From: Pascua guehoae
Lineage: Eukaryota; Basidiomycota; Tremellomycetes; Trichosporonales; Trichosporonaceae
Reading direction: 5' to 3'
Assembly (NCBI GenBank): GCA_001600415.1
Contig: BCJX01000016.1
Coordinates: 577,154-641,153 of the forward strand
DNA: 64,000 nt
Part shown: piece after piece, positions 45,384 through 54,775 of the stretch
Layout of the letters: every line of letters begins with the position of its first letter
Position numbering within the stretch: the stretch's first letter is position 1
Position numbers and translations under genes: made by a program
The notes under the pieces: generated by a model
Seen by the model: only the letters and a program-made list of their open reading frames with translations
The model's database searches: none
What the model was told of the DNA's origin: nothing

Positions 45384-46165
45384 TGTGGCCGGGTGGGTGG
45401 GTGGGATGGACGTGGTCGTGGTCGTGGTCGCTGGTGATGGTGGTGGTCGCAGGTGGTGGTGGGTGGTGGGTGTGGGTGGGTGTTGTAAAGGTGGGCGGTG
45501 GAGGGACGAGTGCGGGGGGGAAAGAGGCAAAGTGCGGGGGTGGGGCCCAGGATGACTCGGTAAACGGTGAGGCAGGACGCCTCAAACTGTCGTGCAACGG
45601 GAGGAGGTGTTGCCACGCGGTGCACACGGGACCCGAAACGCGGCCAAACAATGACATTGCGCCATTTGGTTCCGTCAAACAAGGTGTGGTGTTACGTAAA
45701 TACATTGGCCAATTGTGCCATGCCTTGGAAGAGCTCATGAAGAGGGAAGGCATGTGGCATGCGCAGCGTCGTTGTGGCGATTAACATCAGAGTGTTGCTG
45801 TCTGGCACCGAGATCCAGTCCCAACACGTTCAACACCCTCCCACCCCAGCTTACACCCAATCGATCACCCGAAAAGCAAAACAAAAACACGCGCGTGGCT
45901 AAATACCATCTACCACAGTATCCTTGTCGTATCACGACGAAGCGTGGGAATCGAGAGGGAGGAAAGAGAACCAACAGCGCCTGTGACGTTACTGAAGTCA
46001 CCTAACTGTTGTCGGGTTGCCCTCGAGCTCGCACGCGCACTTACGGCGCGTGCTATACACTATACATGATACTCTCACATGCGCACTCATTCCACACATC
46101 AATATATCACCCACTGCAACACTAACGTCTTCCAACTGCACACCCCCACCGTCGACCCTTTCTCA
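45384..46165. promoter_or_regulatory. Promoter region of the 43.0-45.4 kb gene; 3' flank of gene A
   Basis: This holds the palindromic double CCAAT element described separately and a CRE-like TGACGTTACTGAAGTCAC near 45984. No coding sequence was recognised. Confidence 0.45.
45704..45713. promoter_or_regulatory. Palindromic double CCAAT box
   Basis: ATTGGCCAAT is a perfect palindrome of two overlapping CCAAT boxes on opposite strands, about 320 bp upstream of the ATG at 45383. CCAAT is the site of the fungal HAP/NF-Y complex; occupancy here is inference. Confidence 0.45.
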
Positions 46166-48122
46166 TCATGACGAATCTGCTGGAGCGCCAGGAGCAGAGG
46201 GAGAAGGAGCACCAGGAGCAGCCGAAGAAATCACCGACTCCGCTGCCTTCGGGGCTCGGGGACCCCGGGGACTGCCCACAGACCCGGGCCGGGCGTGAGT
46301 TGGAGACGACGACTTTTGGACGGAAGTCGGGGTCGAGGTTGAGGTCGCGGGGGGAGGCGGGTTTTGCCCAGAGGCATGTGAGGTGGGTGGCAGGGTGGAG
46401 GGTATCGGGGTGGTAAGTGTCGGTGTCGGCGTCAGGGCGGTGGGTGCATCTGTTGTGCGAGCGGTAGGTGTTGATGCAGTAGCTGGGCCGGTAGGTTGTA
46501 CAGCCGGTTTTGTGGTCGTGGATGCGGGGCTCTGTGTGGACACCGGTGCGCTTTGGGGCATTGCTGGCCCAGTATTCCCTGATACTAGGTCCCATGCCGC
46601 GGGAGGCTGCGTCGTGTGAGCGGATGTTGATGTGGTGGTAGCTGGGTCAGCGGCCGTTGCTACCGATTTTGGTGTGGACGCCGCCGCTGGAAGAGTCGCG
46701 AAAGGCGCGTTTGGGGACGTTACACCCGGCCCAGGCTGTTCCGGTCGGGCTGGGGTCAGTGGCATCCTCACTCATTCGGTCGATACCCACCGAGGCTCTC
46801 GGTACGGAGGACGTAGCGAATGGCGGCTGGTGGTCAGTGTCGTCTACCACACCCCTCTGACGATACCTACGGACATCCTCGAGATCCTCGGAGTCTGTGT
46901 CGGACTCGCCCGTTGTGTGCTGGGGTGCGGTGGGCTTGGGCCCCGCGGGAGTGGTGGAAGTCTCTGTCTTGGTCGCTGCTTGTGTGCGAGGTGCGGTCGT
47001 CGACGTGGATGTCGTTTCGGGCTCTGTAGACGCGGACTCAGTCCCCTCGGTCGCTGTGGATGGCGCTGATTGTGTGCGAGTTGCGCTGGTCGGCGTTGTC
47101 CCAGTCCCTGCGGACGCGGGGTTGGCCCCCTTGGTCGCTGTTGGCGGCGCCTGGGCGGGCTGCGACGGACCCGCCGATGCCGTCGACGACCCGACCTCGT
47201 CCTGAGTGGTCTTCGGTGTGACTGTAGCGGGCACCACGGGGGCCGTCTTTGGGGCCGTGGGGTTGACCATGGTATTGCGCTCGTACGTATTCGTAGTCTT
47301 TGGTGGGTTCGGGCTCGAGTCCGACTTGGTCTGCTGTGCGTGTTCCGAGTCTGAGGGCTTTGCGTGTTGTGCTCCGCCTGTCGCCCCTGCTCCGCCTACT
47401 CCACCACCTCCGCCTTCCCCACCTTGTCCCCCCGCCGCAGTCGAGTCAGCGGCGCGACTCCCATCCGCGGCACGACCCCCATCCGACTCGCTATCCTCGG
47501 ACTCGGTCTCGATAGCGCTAATCGTCGCCTCGGGCACGCGCTGTGTCTGTGGGCGGGAGACAGACATGGGCGCCGTCGGCGTGTAAGTGGACATTGGCAT
47601 TGTCGGCCTATAAGCCGAGCTGGGGGCATACGTTGTCGGCCTATAAGCCGAGCTGGGGGCATACGTTGTCTCCCTGTTAGAATACAGGCCCCAATGCGTT
47701 GTGTGCTCGTACGAAATGTAATCGCCCCGGATGGTATTCGAGTGGGTTCCCCACACGCCACAGCACTCTGTCTTCGACCCCTGTGTGATTCCGCCGTCGG
47801 GATGGTGGACTGTGAAATTGGTGTTCCACAGGCAACGCTCGTACCCGGGCCCACAGCCATACACGAAACAGTCGATACCGGGGGGCCGCTGGTCCGACTC
47901 TGCGGCCGTGGTCTGGCAGCAGCACACGGGGATGGGGCAGGGAATGCCCATGGGCCATACGACGTCGAGGCCGAGCTCTGCACAGTGCCACGGCACCCCG
48001 CAGCACTCGCCGTGCGCTATGGTTGGGGTGAACACGCACGGGCAGCAGATGGGGAATCGGGCCTGGATAAGACCAAAGCCGATTTTGCAGGTTGCACACG
48101 TTATGCCGCATAGTTTGCACAT
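46166..48122 (-). CDS. Cysteine-rich-module protein A (new family candidate), 639 aa
   Basis: The family is not recognised. The start ATG at 48122 has a GCCACC context. Residues 1-130 are a Cys-rich, hydrophobic module without a signal peptide: FPICCPC, ECCGVPWHC, MGIPCPIPVCCC, DCFVYGCGPGYERCLW, TECCGVW. A tail of about 500 residues rich in Thr, Ser, Pro and Ala follows, with a perfect 33-bp duplication (TTYAPSSAYRP twice, 47667-47602), an acidic ESEDSESD patch and YERNTMVNPTA. A 37-nt intron (46786-46750; GTATCG donor, CTGAC branch, CCCCAG acceptor) moves the frame into the final segment ending GAPADSS; total length is then exactly divisible by three. Without it the frame stops at 46647 in atypical sequence. 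The module recurs in gene C and broken gene B. Location and role are unknown; clustered Cys near hydrophobic residues would suit lipidation or metal binding. Confidence 0.72.
47602..47667 (-). repeat. Perfect 33-bp tandem duplication in gene A
   Basis: Bases 47602-47634 and 47635-47667 are identical and in frame, duplicating 11 residues of the tail. Confidence 0.95.
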
Positions 48123-48450
48123 GGTGGCTGTGACCGACAACGGGGGCAGGCGTGGTGTTGAAGCGGTGTAAAGCAGGAGATAGGGAGACGGCCCAGTCGC
48201 TGCAAATGAGCTGGGTATGTTCAGGCGAGGGACCAAGTGTTGAAAGGAGGGCACGCAAGCGCTCAAGAACGGATAAGCAGCCCACTTTATGCTCACGAGG
48301 TCGCGTGAGGCGATCCGGTGCACCGGTTGTGTTTGGTCGTACCACCCTGCTTTGTGCACCCTTCACGCAATCGTCTCCCTCCTTGCCTCCTGTGCACCTG
48401 TGCCAGCTGGATGATCCGTGCGTTATGCTTGTTGGGCTCGTGCACATGAT

Positions 48451-48630
48451 AATCACATGATGGCACGCCCGCTAGCGGGGTAATGGGGCACCATTGCCGC
48501 CGAAAGAGGGGGCTATCAATGCCAAGACAATCCAGTCGCGACAACGTGACGACAGTCTGCTGCTCGGGTGTGGCACAACACACGAGCGGCAAAGTGATCA
48601 ACTGACAGGCGCACGGTTGATTCACCCACG
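48451..48630. promoter_or_regulatory. Upstream block of gene A resembling that of gene C
   Basis: This lies 329-508 bp upstream of the ATG. Collinear short matches to the block at 54641-54775 are ATCACATGA, TGCCGC, ATCA(A/G)TGCCAAGAC, GTGACGAC/ATGACGAC, GGGTGTGGC, GACAGGCGCA and TTCAC. Shared promoter sequence by duplication is the simplest reading. Confidence 0.6.
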
Positions 48631-48766
48631 GCCATTGACCAAGATAACGAGCAAGAACAAGCACGACTAAAGGTATTGGTGCAAGACTTAAGGACTGTTG
48701 TAGAAACTAGATAATTGAGTAATATGAAGAGGGGAGATACGAGTTCTACCCTTATAAGGGCCGCGC

Positions 48767-48796
48767 ACCACGCGGCGCCCCCCGGGCGCGCGTGGT
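48767..48796. repeat. Inverted repeat, 13-bp stem with one bulge and CCC loop
   Basis: ACCACGCG-G-CGCCC pairs with GGGCG-CGCGTGGT around a CCC loop; only the G at 48775 is unpaired. No gene is assigned here. Confidence 0.8.
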
Positions 48797-49818
48797 AGCG
48801 CCACAAGACTGTCACTATTACAACAAGGACGACCAAAGTGTCTTGCACTCTTGCCGTACTTTGACTCTCCACACACTTGGTCCACACTTGGCACGCGCAC
48901 CACAACGACCTCACCCAAGTCACATGTAGGGCTTTAGTTCATTAATTGCCCTGTGGAGTTGCACACGACTATACGAATGAACGAATGACAGCCCCGTATG
49001 TGTACTACTGTATCCGGAACGCATGATGAACTTGGCGTCCCGGAAATGAGGGGGCCTGAAGCCGAAGAGGGATCAAGGAGCAGGAGGGGTTACAAGAGCA
49101 GCAGAGCTAGCACCCAGACCCTGTGGCGCTTTTCTGGGGGAACTCTGTGTCCGGGGTGGCTGGCGACGGGTCCTGGCCGGCTCGGTGTGGACACGGGCAC
49201 ACGGGCGACTTGCTGGCTGTGAGGCTGAAGGCAAAGGGCAGCGGGGGTGGGACAATAGCCGAAGCCATGCATGAACGTCTATTATATAAAGCGAAGATGC
49301 TCGGTTTCCGCATGGCCCGCATGACCTGCTGCTGGGCGGGGGAAGGAGACCGAGAAGCAAGGTGTGTGTATATGTGTGGTGCGGGGCGGCGGGGGTGTGG
49401 TTGGGGGAGGAGACGTGAGGCGACAGGGTGGGTCTGTGTTGAACTTCTCTGGCACTGTGCAAATTCTTTTTCTTTTTCTTTTGCACTGGTCAGTTTCATA
49501 GTATAGATTTCAGTATTAAATATGGACAGTTAGGGGGGGGGGGGGGGGGGGTGTGCAAGGCCGACGCTATGATCGCCGGGCCCCGATGTGGGGCATGTGG
49601 CGGATGTGGCGGCTGTGCGATTGCCACTTTGCCAGGTCGAGGTGGCAAGCGGTGCAGGACAGGAATTGAAGGCCGTTTTGGGGTGAGGGGATGCCTTGCT
49701 GGGATCTGGGGTCCCGGCGGGACGGTTGGGGGTGGCGCCGTGGCGGTGTACGGGGTGGGGGTGTTTGCGACCTGTGCGTTGGCTTGGCGTCGGGGGTGTG
49801 TTCGGTTTTGGTGTTGGA

Positions 49819-50589
49819 TCACGCTTGGGTCTTATCGGTCGACTGGGCGTGCGCGTCCGAGGCAACGTTCGCATTGGCCGTTGTGGATGTGGCAGGTGCT
49901 GCCGATGCTGCCGTTGTGTGTGTGGTCTCGGACAGTGCCGGGGTTGACAAAGCAGCGGGTGCGCTGGGGGCCGCAGGAACGGGTGACGAGGCGGGTGCGC
50001 TGGTGGCCGTGGCATTGGGCACATCGGTGGTTGTATTCGGCGCGGCGGCGCTCAGACTGTCTGCGCCCGCGGGTGCGTCCGAGTCTGTACCCGGGGCGGG
50101 GCTCGCCTGCTCTGCCTCTGTGGCGGGCTTGTCGCGAAGGGGAATCACCATCGGTGCCGCCACAGTGTAGGTATTGCCCACGACGCGTTCAGAGTCATAC
50201 GACTCGTTTTCGACGACAGTCTCGTTGGCCTTGACATAGCAGCAACACTGCGTGAGCGTGCCCTCTCTGACGCCCCCCTCGGTGGGGAGGCGGTCCTTTG
50301 TCCAGCACAGAAAGCGCGTGACACCGCGCCCAAAGCCACACAGGAAGCAGTCGACGAGGGGAATGGGGTCTTGGAACGTGGCGGGGATCACGTTGCACCC
50401 GCAGCAGAGGGGGATGGGGCAGGGGACACCGATGCGGAACAGCGCCCAGACGCCCAACGAGGAGCAGAACCACGGGATCCCGAACGCGTTGCAGTAGACG
50501 GGTACCGGGGCGTCTTAGGGGCAGCAGATGGGGAACTCGATGCCCACACTGCAGCAAAGAAGCGGGTAGGTCATGCAGGTGATGCCCAT
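49819..50589 (-). pseudogene. Cysteine-rich-module protein B, interrupted by an in-frame TAA
   Basis: This is a paralogue of genes A and C. From the ATG at 50589 the frame reads MGITCMTYPLLCCSVGIEF, then PICCP and a TAA at 50517-50515, exactly where A and C have the last Cys of FPICCPC. The same frame resumes with family motifs aligned without gaps: FGIPWFC, VPCPIPLCCGC, VDCFLCGFGRGVTRFLCW and TQCCCY. It then has a Ser/Thr/Ala/Pro tail with VAAPMVIP and ends at the TGA at 49819. A start downstream of the stop (MGVWAL) would lose half of the module. The tail has no other stop, so the break may be recent, or a sequence error. A TATA-like TTTATATTTT is about 80 bases upstream. Confidence 0.65.
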
Positions 50590-51354
50590 GGTTGCGACCG
50601 GGGAGGGGGTGAGGGAGAGGTGGGGAGAGGTGGGGACGGCGAGAGTTTGGACTGGGGATGTGAGAAAATATAAAGTGTGAAGAATAAAAAGAGGTGCAAA
50701 GGCCGTGTTTTAAAGAGCTGGTAGTGGCGGCGGCGGTGCAAACAATAAACAGTGGTTGGACGCCAAGCTTGCGTTTGGACCGCCTGGCGTGTGCTAGTCT
50801 TGTCTTCCTGTGGATGAGAGGAGGTGGGGTCGAGTCGAGCCCCCAGAGTCAGCAGACGGGTGAGTTCACATCTTCAAAGTCAACGTGGTCGCGTGTGGGT
50901 GTCGGATGTACGTGTTGGTCATATTCATGTCGTTTGAGCTTGGCACCTTCACCCTTTTGTCGCCCTATCGCCTCTCACCTTTGTACGGGTGCGTCCGGAA
51001 AATCTTGAGACTGCCACTTTGAGCTCGGTCCAGTCGACGTTGGGACACTCTCTAGAACAATGCAATGGCACGGCAAGTGGATACACGGACCTTTCCTGCT
51101 TGCTGTATCCCACCCTGCGTGCGGCCCTGTATACACGCTGTGCGCGTCCTAGCTTAATGTGGTAATCTCATGACTTTTCGGGCACACCTGTAGATGCACA
51201 AGCACACTGTGCCATTTGCGTAGCGCTGGAGCCGCCTGCCATCCGGCACAGCACTGGGTCAGACAAGTATCCTAGCGCGAGTGGGCTCACAGGGCCATTT
51301 TCCCGACGTACCTCGTTTAAGTAAATATTTACGAGGGAGCAATTAGCATCGCAC

Positions 51355-51417
51355 ATCGATTCCATGGAACGGCAACGGCGTGGGCGACAAGCAGATCCAA
51401 TATCGATTCCATGGAAC
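51355..51417. repeat. 16-bp direct repeat containing a TTCCATGGAA palindrome
   Basis: ATCGATTCCATGGAAC occurs at 51355-51370 and again at 51402-51417. Confidence 0.9.
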
Positions 51418-51422
51418 AGCCT

Positions 51423-51460
51423 CCCGCTGGCACGACATGCAAAATGTCGTCGCCAGCGGG
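51423..51460. repeat. Inverted repeat with a 16-bp stem and short loop
   Basis: CCCGCTGGC-ACGACAT pairs with ATGTCGT-CGCCAGCGGG, with a single bulged base and a loop of about five bases (GCAAA). Confidence 0.85.
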
Positions 51461-52403
51461 GACTACAGCGTGCCCAATGACTTTCAAGACAGCGCAAATG
51501 GTGCAGAAACTAGTGAAAAGAGTAGAGTAAACATCACATGGATCGAAGTCCGAGACCGCCCTGAAACAATGCAGCGGCCGTAGCAACATGTGCGACTGCT
51601 GAATGGGCACTGTAATAGGACACGCTCTCAGCCGCGTCCCCAGCGACATGTTCATGAAGCGAATCCGCCGAGATGCCCTCTCGACGGTATTTAGGATACC
51701 TTTTGGGTATATGGATAGCGCGGCTTCGTGGTGCTATTACAGGCACAGCACTCTGGTGCCACATTGTCATCAGCGCACACTGCCTCCCCACACTCAGGGC
51801 CATGCGATACAGTGTATGCCACAAAGGAACGTGATGGGGTGCGGGGATGCCGTGGCAGGCTGCTTTGAGCTGGTACTGAGATGAGCGTTGGGCAGCGCCA
51901 AACAAGTATCACGTATCACCCTGTGCCACTCGCGTTCCTTTTTGACATACAGGGGCCGTCAGAAAGGTCGCGACTGCCTCCAGGGCGGCCACAGGTATGC
52001 ATGACCCAAAGCCTCGGATCTTCTGCCTTGCAATATGCCACAAGTCTCATGGGATGGGCGTGGCGCAACGCATGGAGGTCGCAACCTTTGTGACGGCCAC
52101 TCTATTCTCCATTCTATAGCAGGATAAACTGCACTGGGTGAAAGCGAGTAGCCTGGAGCCTCGTCGGGGGTGGGAGTGGGATGTGTATGGGCACGAGGAG
52201 AGGAGACTGAGCACCCGGAGGGAGGGGGGGAGAGGATGGCGCTGGTTCTGAAGGGGCGCGAGCAGCTTGGGAAGCTGGAGCAGCTGGAGGAGCGACTGGA
52301 GGAGCGACTGGGGGAGCGGCTGAAGGAGCGGCTGGAGTAGGAATAGCTGTAGCAACTGGAGCAACGGGAGCAGCCAGAGAAGCGGGAGCAGCAACAGAGG
52401 CAG

Positions 52404-53170
52404 TCACAGGACTGGCACGAGGGCAGCAGCCGCTGGAGTCGAGTCTGGAGCAGCTGGAGTAGCAGCGACACCAACAGGAGACGCCAGAACGCGTCCCATC
52501 TCTTCCTGTGGACCGTTGGGCGTGGCCGCAGCGCGCGCGCCGAGACGAAACGGTACCGGTACCCGCGGTGGCGTTGTCTTTACGATATCGCCGTTGGCGG
52601 GGGTGAAGAAGACGGGACCTCAGGCGCCGCGCGCTGAGTGTTCGGTCGAGACTGTGCGTTAGCGCTGTCTCTCATTCTGCCATTCTGCCATTCTGGCGTT
52701 GTGACGTTGTGCCATGCTGCCATCCTAACCGCCCCCACCCGCAACAAACACCAAACACCAAACACCCAAACACCCACACCCAAACCCAAACCCAAACCCA
52801 AACACCTCAATATCGCAGCACCCACCATACGCCGCGGGCCCCGTCCGCCCACTCTGCGGATCGCGGCACCCCTCGTCCTGTACATTGCTGGCGACGACGC
52901 GCTGGCCGGCACGCATCGCCGCGTCGGACTCGGTGGTGGGAAAGTCGTGCAGCATGATGCCTTCGAGGTCTTCGGAGCCTTTGGGGCCTTCCTTGGGACC
53001 TTTCTTGGGTCTACCTCGGGGTCTACCTGGGGCTCGGGGATGTGGGGGATGTGGGGGACGTGGGGGATGTTGATGTCCAGGGGGGGGGGGACGTGCTTGG
53101 TGCTGCTGGCTTGCGCTGGTCGGGGGCGGTGGGTTGCTTGGGTTGGGACGCGGGTTTGCGGGGTTGTTGG
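52404..53170 (-). CDS. Uncertain coding segment downstream of gene C (AT-hook-like motif)
   Basis: This may be a separate small gene or the 3' part of gene C. One frame reads GRPRGRPKKGPKEGP, an AT-hook-like pattern, then IMLHDFPTTESDAAMRAGQR and TGPAAY before a GTGGGT donor at 52825. A phase-matched acceptor at 52619 leads into PVFFTPANGDIVKTTPPR, VPVPFRLGARAAATPNG and a TGA at 52404. An ATG at MLHDFPTT could serve as start. Just below the stop, a second frame carries a similar Ala/Pro-rich sequence to 52114, suggesting a one-base frameshift. All three frames in the first 150 bases are open and low in complexity, so the upstream extent is not settled. Confidence 0.3.
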
Positions 53171-53196
53171 CAACTGGGTGTCTTGGACTGCGCTGC

Positions 53197-54294
53197 CTAC
53201 GACTCTGCTTGCTTTGACGCGGGTTGTTTCGACGCCGCTTGCTCGGACATTGGCGTTTCAGACGTGCCTTGCTTGGAAGCAGCTTGGTCCGGCACGGCTT
53301 GCTTGGCGTCTTGCTTGGAGTCGGCTTGCACGAGCGGTTCGGACACTGTCTTTCCCGCCTTTGTGTCCGCCTCGGTCTTGGGGGTGCCAGTGTCGCCCGA
53401 CTCTGGAGGCTCAGGAGACACTGTGGTCGTCGCCATTGTCGGAGCGGGCGGTGAGGGTACTGCTTGTCGAACGGCCGTTGCCAATCCCGACGACGGCCCC
53501 GCTGGTTCTGCTTGCTCCTGTGTGGTCTTGGGTGTGGTTGGAGCCGGCTCGGTTGGCGTGGTGGTGCTGGTAGCCTCCGCCGGCGTCGGCTTTGCCGTGG
53601 GGTTGACCATGGCGTTGCGCTCGTAGCTCGCCGTCCTCCTCGGGGAGGTCTGGTCGATCTGTTGCGTCTCTGTCTTGGTCTGCGTGGCCCGAGTCGCAGT
53701 GGTCGCAGTGGAGTTTGTCGCAGGTGCCGGGACCGAGCTCGAGCTCGAGCTCGCCCCAGCCGCGTCCTCAGTTGCCTGGGTGGTGATCGGCACCGTCGCG
53801 GTGGCCTTTGGAACCACCATGGGCGCCGTGGGCGCAAGCTCGGTGGCACGCGCTGCCGCACGCGCGGCACGCTCTTCCCGCGTCCGTGTGGAGCGGTCGA
53901 TGTACCGGACAAAGGAGGGGTTGTCCTGGTCAAGGTCAAGGCAGTGATGGAAGCAGAGTAATAAGACCGAACCGTAGGGGTCTGCCTGACCTCCCCAGCA
54001 GAGGATGCGCGAGTATCCCACCCCACAGCCAAACAGGAGGCACTCTACGTTTGGTAACTCGTCGAGTCCCACGGGGTACGGGTTGCACGCGCGACACAGA
54101 GGGAAGGGGATCGGGATACTCAGCGGCAAACAGGCAACGACGCCCAGCGGGACGCAGGTCCATGGTATCCCGCACGCGAGGCAGTGGATCGGGGTCGGGT
54201 CCCCGCATGGGCAGCAGATGGGGAAGTGGACGCCGACGCCCAAGCCGCACACCGTGCAGCTAAGGTCGCACGCCCCGCAGGATATTCCGCACAT
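53197..54294 (-). CDS. Cysteine-rich-module protein C (new family candidate), 365 aa
   Basis: This is a paralogue of gene A. It is a single open frame from the ATG at 54294 to a TAG at 53199-53197. Residues 1-115 are the Cys-rich module: MCGISCGACDLSCTVCGLG, HFPICCPC, CLACGIPWTC, SIPIPFPLC, VECLLFGCGVGYSRILCW, LLCFHHCLDL. An Arg/Ala-rich segment (RSTRTREERAARAAARA) and a disordered Thr/Ser/Pro/Gln tail follow, with TAPMVVP and YERNAMVNPTA, both shared with paralogues, and a terminal region of SKQ repeats. There is no signal peptide and no clear transmembrane helix. After the TAG the same frame stays open for about 55 more codons of similar composition, so the true end may be further on. Function unknown. 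Confidence 0.75.
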   Translation of the reverse strand: MCGISCGACDLSCTVCGLGVGVHFPICCPCGDPTPIHCLACGIPWTCVPLGVVACLPLSIPIPFPLCRACNPYPVGLDELPNVECLLFGCGVGYSRILCWGGQADPYGSVLLLCFHHCLDLDQDNPSFVRYIDRSTRTREERAARAAARATELAPTAPMVVPKATATVPITTQATEDAAGASSSSSSVPAPATNSTATTATRATQTKTETQQIDQTSPRRTASYERNAMVNPTAKPTPAEATSTTTPTEPAPTTPKTTQEQAEPAGPSSGLATAVRQAVPSPPAPTMATTTVSPEPPESGDTGTPKTEADTKAGKTVSEPLVQADSKQDAKQAVPDQAASKQGTSETPMSEQAASKQPASKQAES

Positions 54295-54640
54295 GGTTGG
54301 GTATTTGGTGAGGGGGAGAGTGACAAAGGGGATTGTACGACGGTCAGTCCTTCATATGTGAGCGAGGTTGGCACTCGGTGTGCTGGTAAAGTCAAAGTCA
54401 TGGTCACATGCCATGCTAGCGCTTGGGCCCCTTCGGAATGGTTCTTTTGTCATGCTGGTCGGCCCTGGGCTTTGCATCCAGTCTGTGGATGGCGGGTTGC
54501 AGTTGTCGATAACGGTGGACCGGGCGGCCTTGGCGAACGCCGCCTCGTCACGTTGTCGGCTCACCCATGGAACTGTGCCATTGATTAGCACGCGACTAGT
54601 ACATCTTTCCTACCTGTTGCCTGTTGCCTGTTGCACAACC

Positions 54641-54775
54641 ATCACATGACGCGCTTGACGGCGGCCCGAGTTGACACAACTGCCGCGGCAGAAGCGGCAC
54701 ATATCAGTGCCAAGACTTCTTGCTCATGACGACTTGGGTGTGGCGGCCAATCGACAGGCGCAATTTCACTCACCT
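54641..54775. promoter_or_regulatory. Upstream block of gene C resembling that of gene A
   Basis: ATCACATGA at 54641, TGCCGC at 54681, ATCAGTGCCAAGAC at 54703, ATGACGAC, GGGTGTGGC and GACAGGCGCA occur in the same order as at 48451-48630, at similar distance (347-480 bp) from the start codon. Confidence 0.6.

Larger units (their letters stand above)
48123..49818. other. Intergenic between genes A and B
   Basis: The first 500 bases upstream of gene A hold its presumed promoter. A TATATAAAG sequence is near 49280 and a G19 run at 49533-49551. A minus-strand frame of 135 codons at 48923-48516 has no coding character that I could see. Confidence 0.5.
50590..52403. other. Intergenic between gene B and the 52.4-kb frame, with inverted and direct repeats
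   Basis: No intact gene was recognised. A strong hairpin is at 51423-51460 and a 16-bp direct repeat at 51355-51370 and 51402-51417. The 52.11-52.40 kb part is an Ala/Pro-rich open frame on the minus strand that may be a frame-shifted tail of the next entry. Confidence 0.5.

Noticed and set aside
48516..48923. Minus-strand frame of 135 codons between genes A and B
   Set aside because: There is no motif, the composition is random, and it overlaps the hairpin and the presumed gene A promoter.
50515..50517. Recoding of the gene B stop as selenocysteine
   Set aside because: The codon is TAA, not TGA, and most fungi lack the selenocysteine machinery.
50516..50552. A roughly 33-nt intron removing the gene B stop (GTGGGC to CCTAAG)
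   Set aside because: It would delete the FPICC motif that both paralogues encode, and it is shorter than any other intron seen here.
46166..54294. Assignment of the A/B/C module to the PLAC8 family
   Set aside because: Only the CC-x-CPC-like stretch is reminiscent; the remaining Cys spacing and the CGIPW and LCW motifs do not match my memory of PLAC8.
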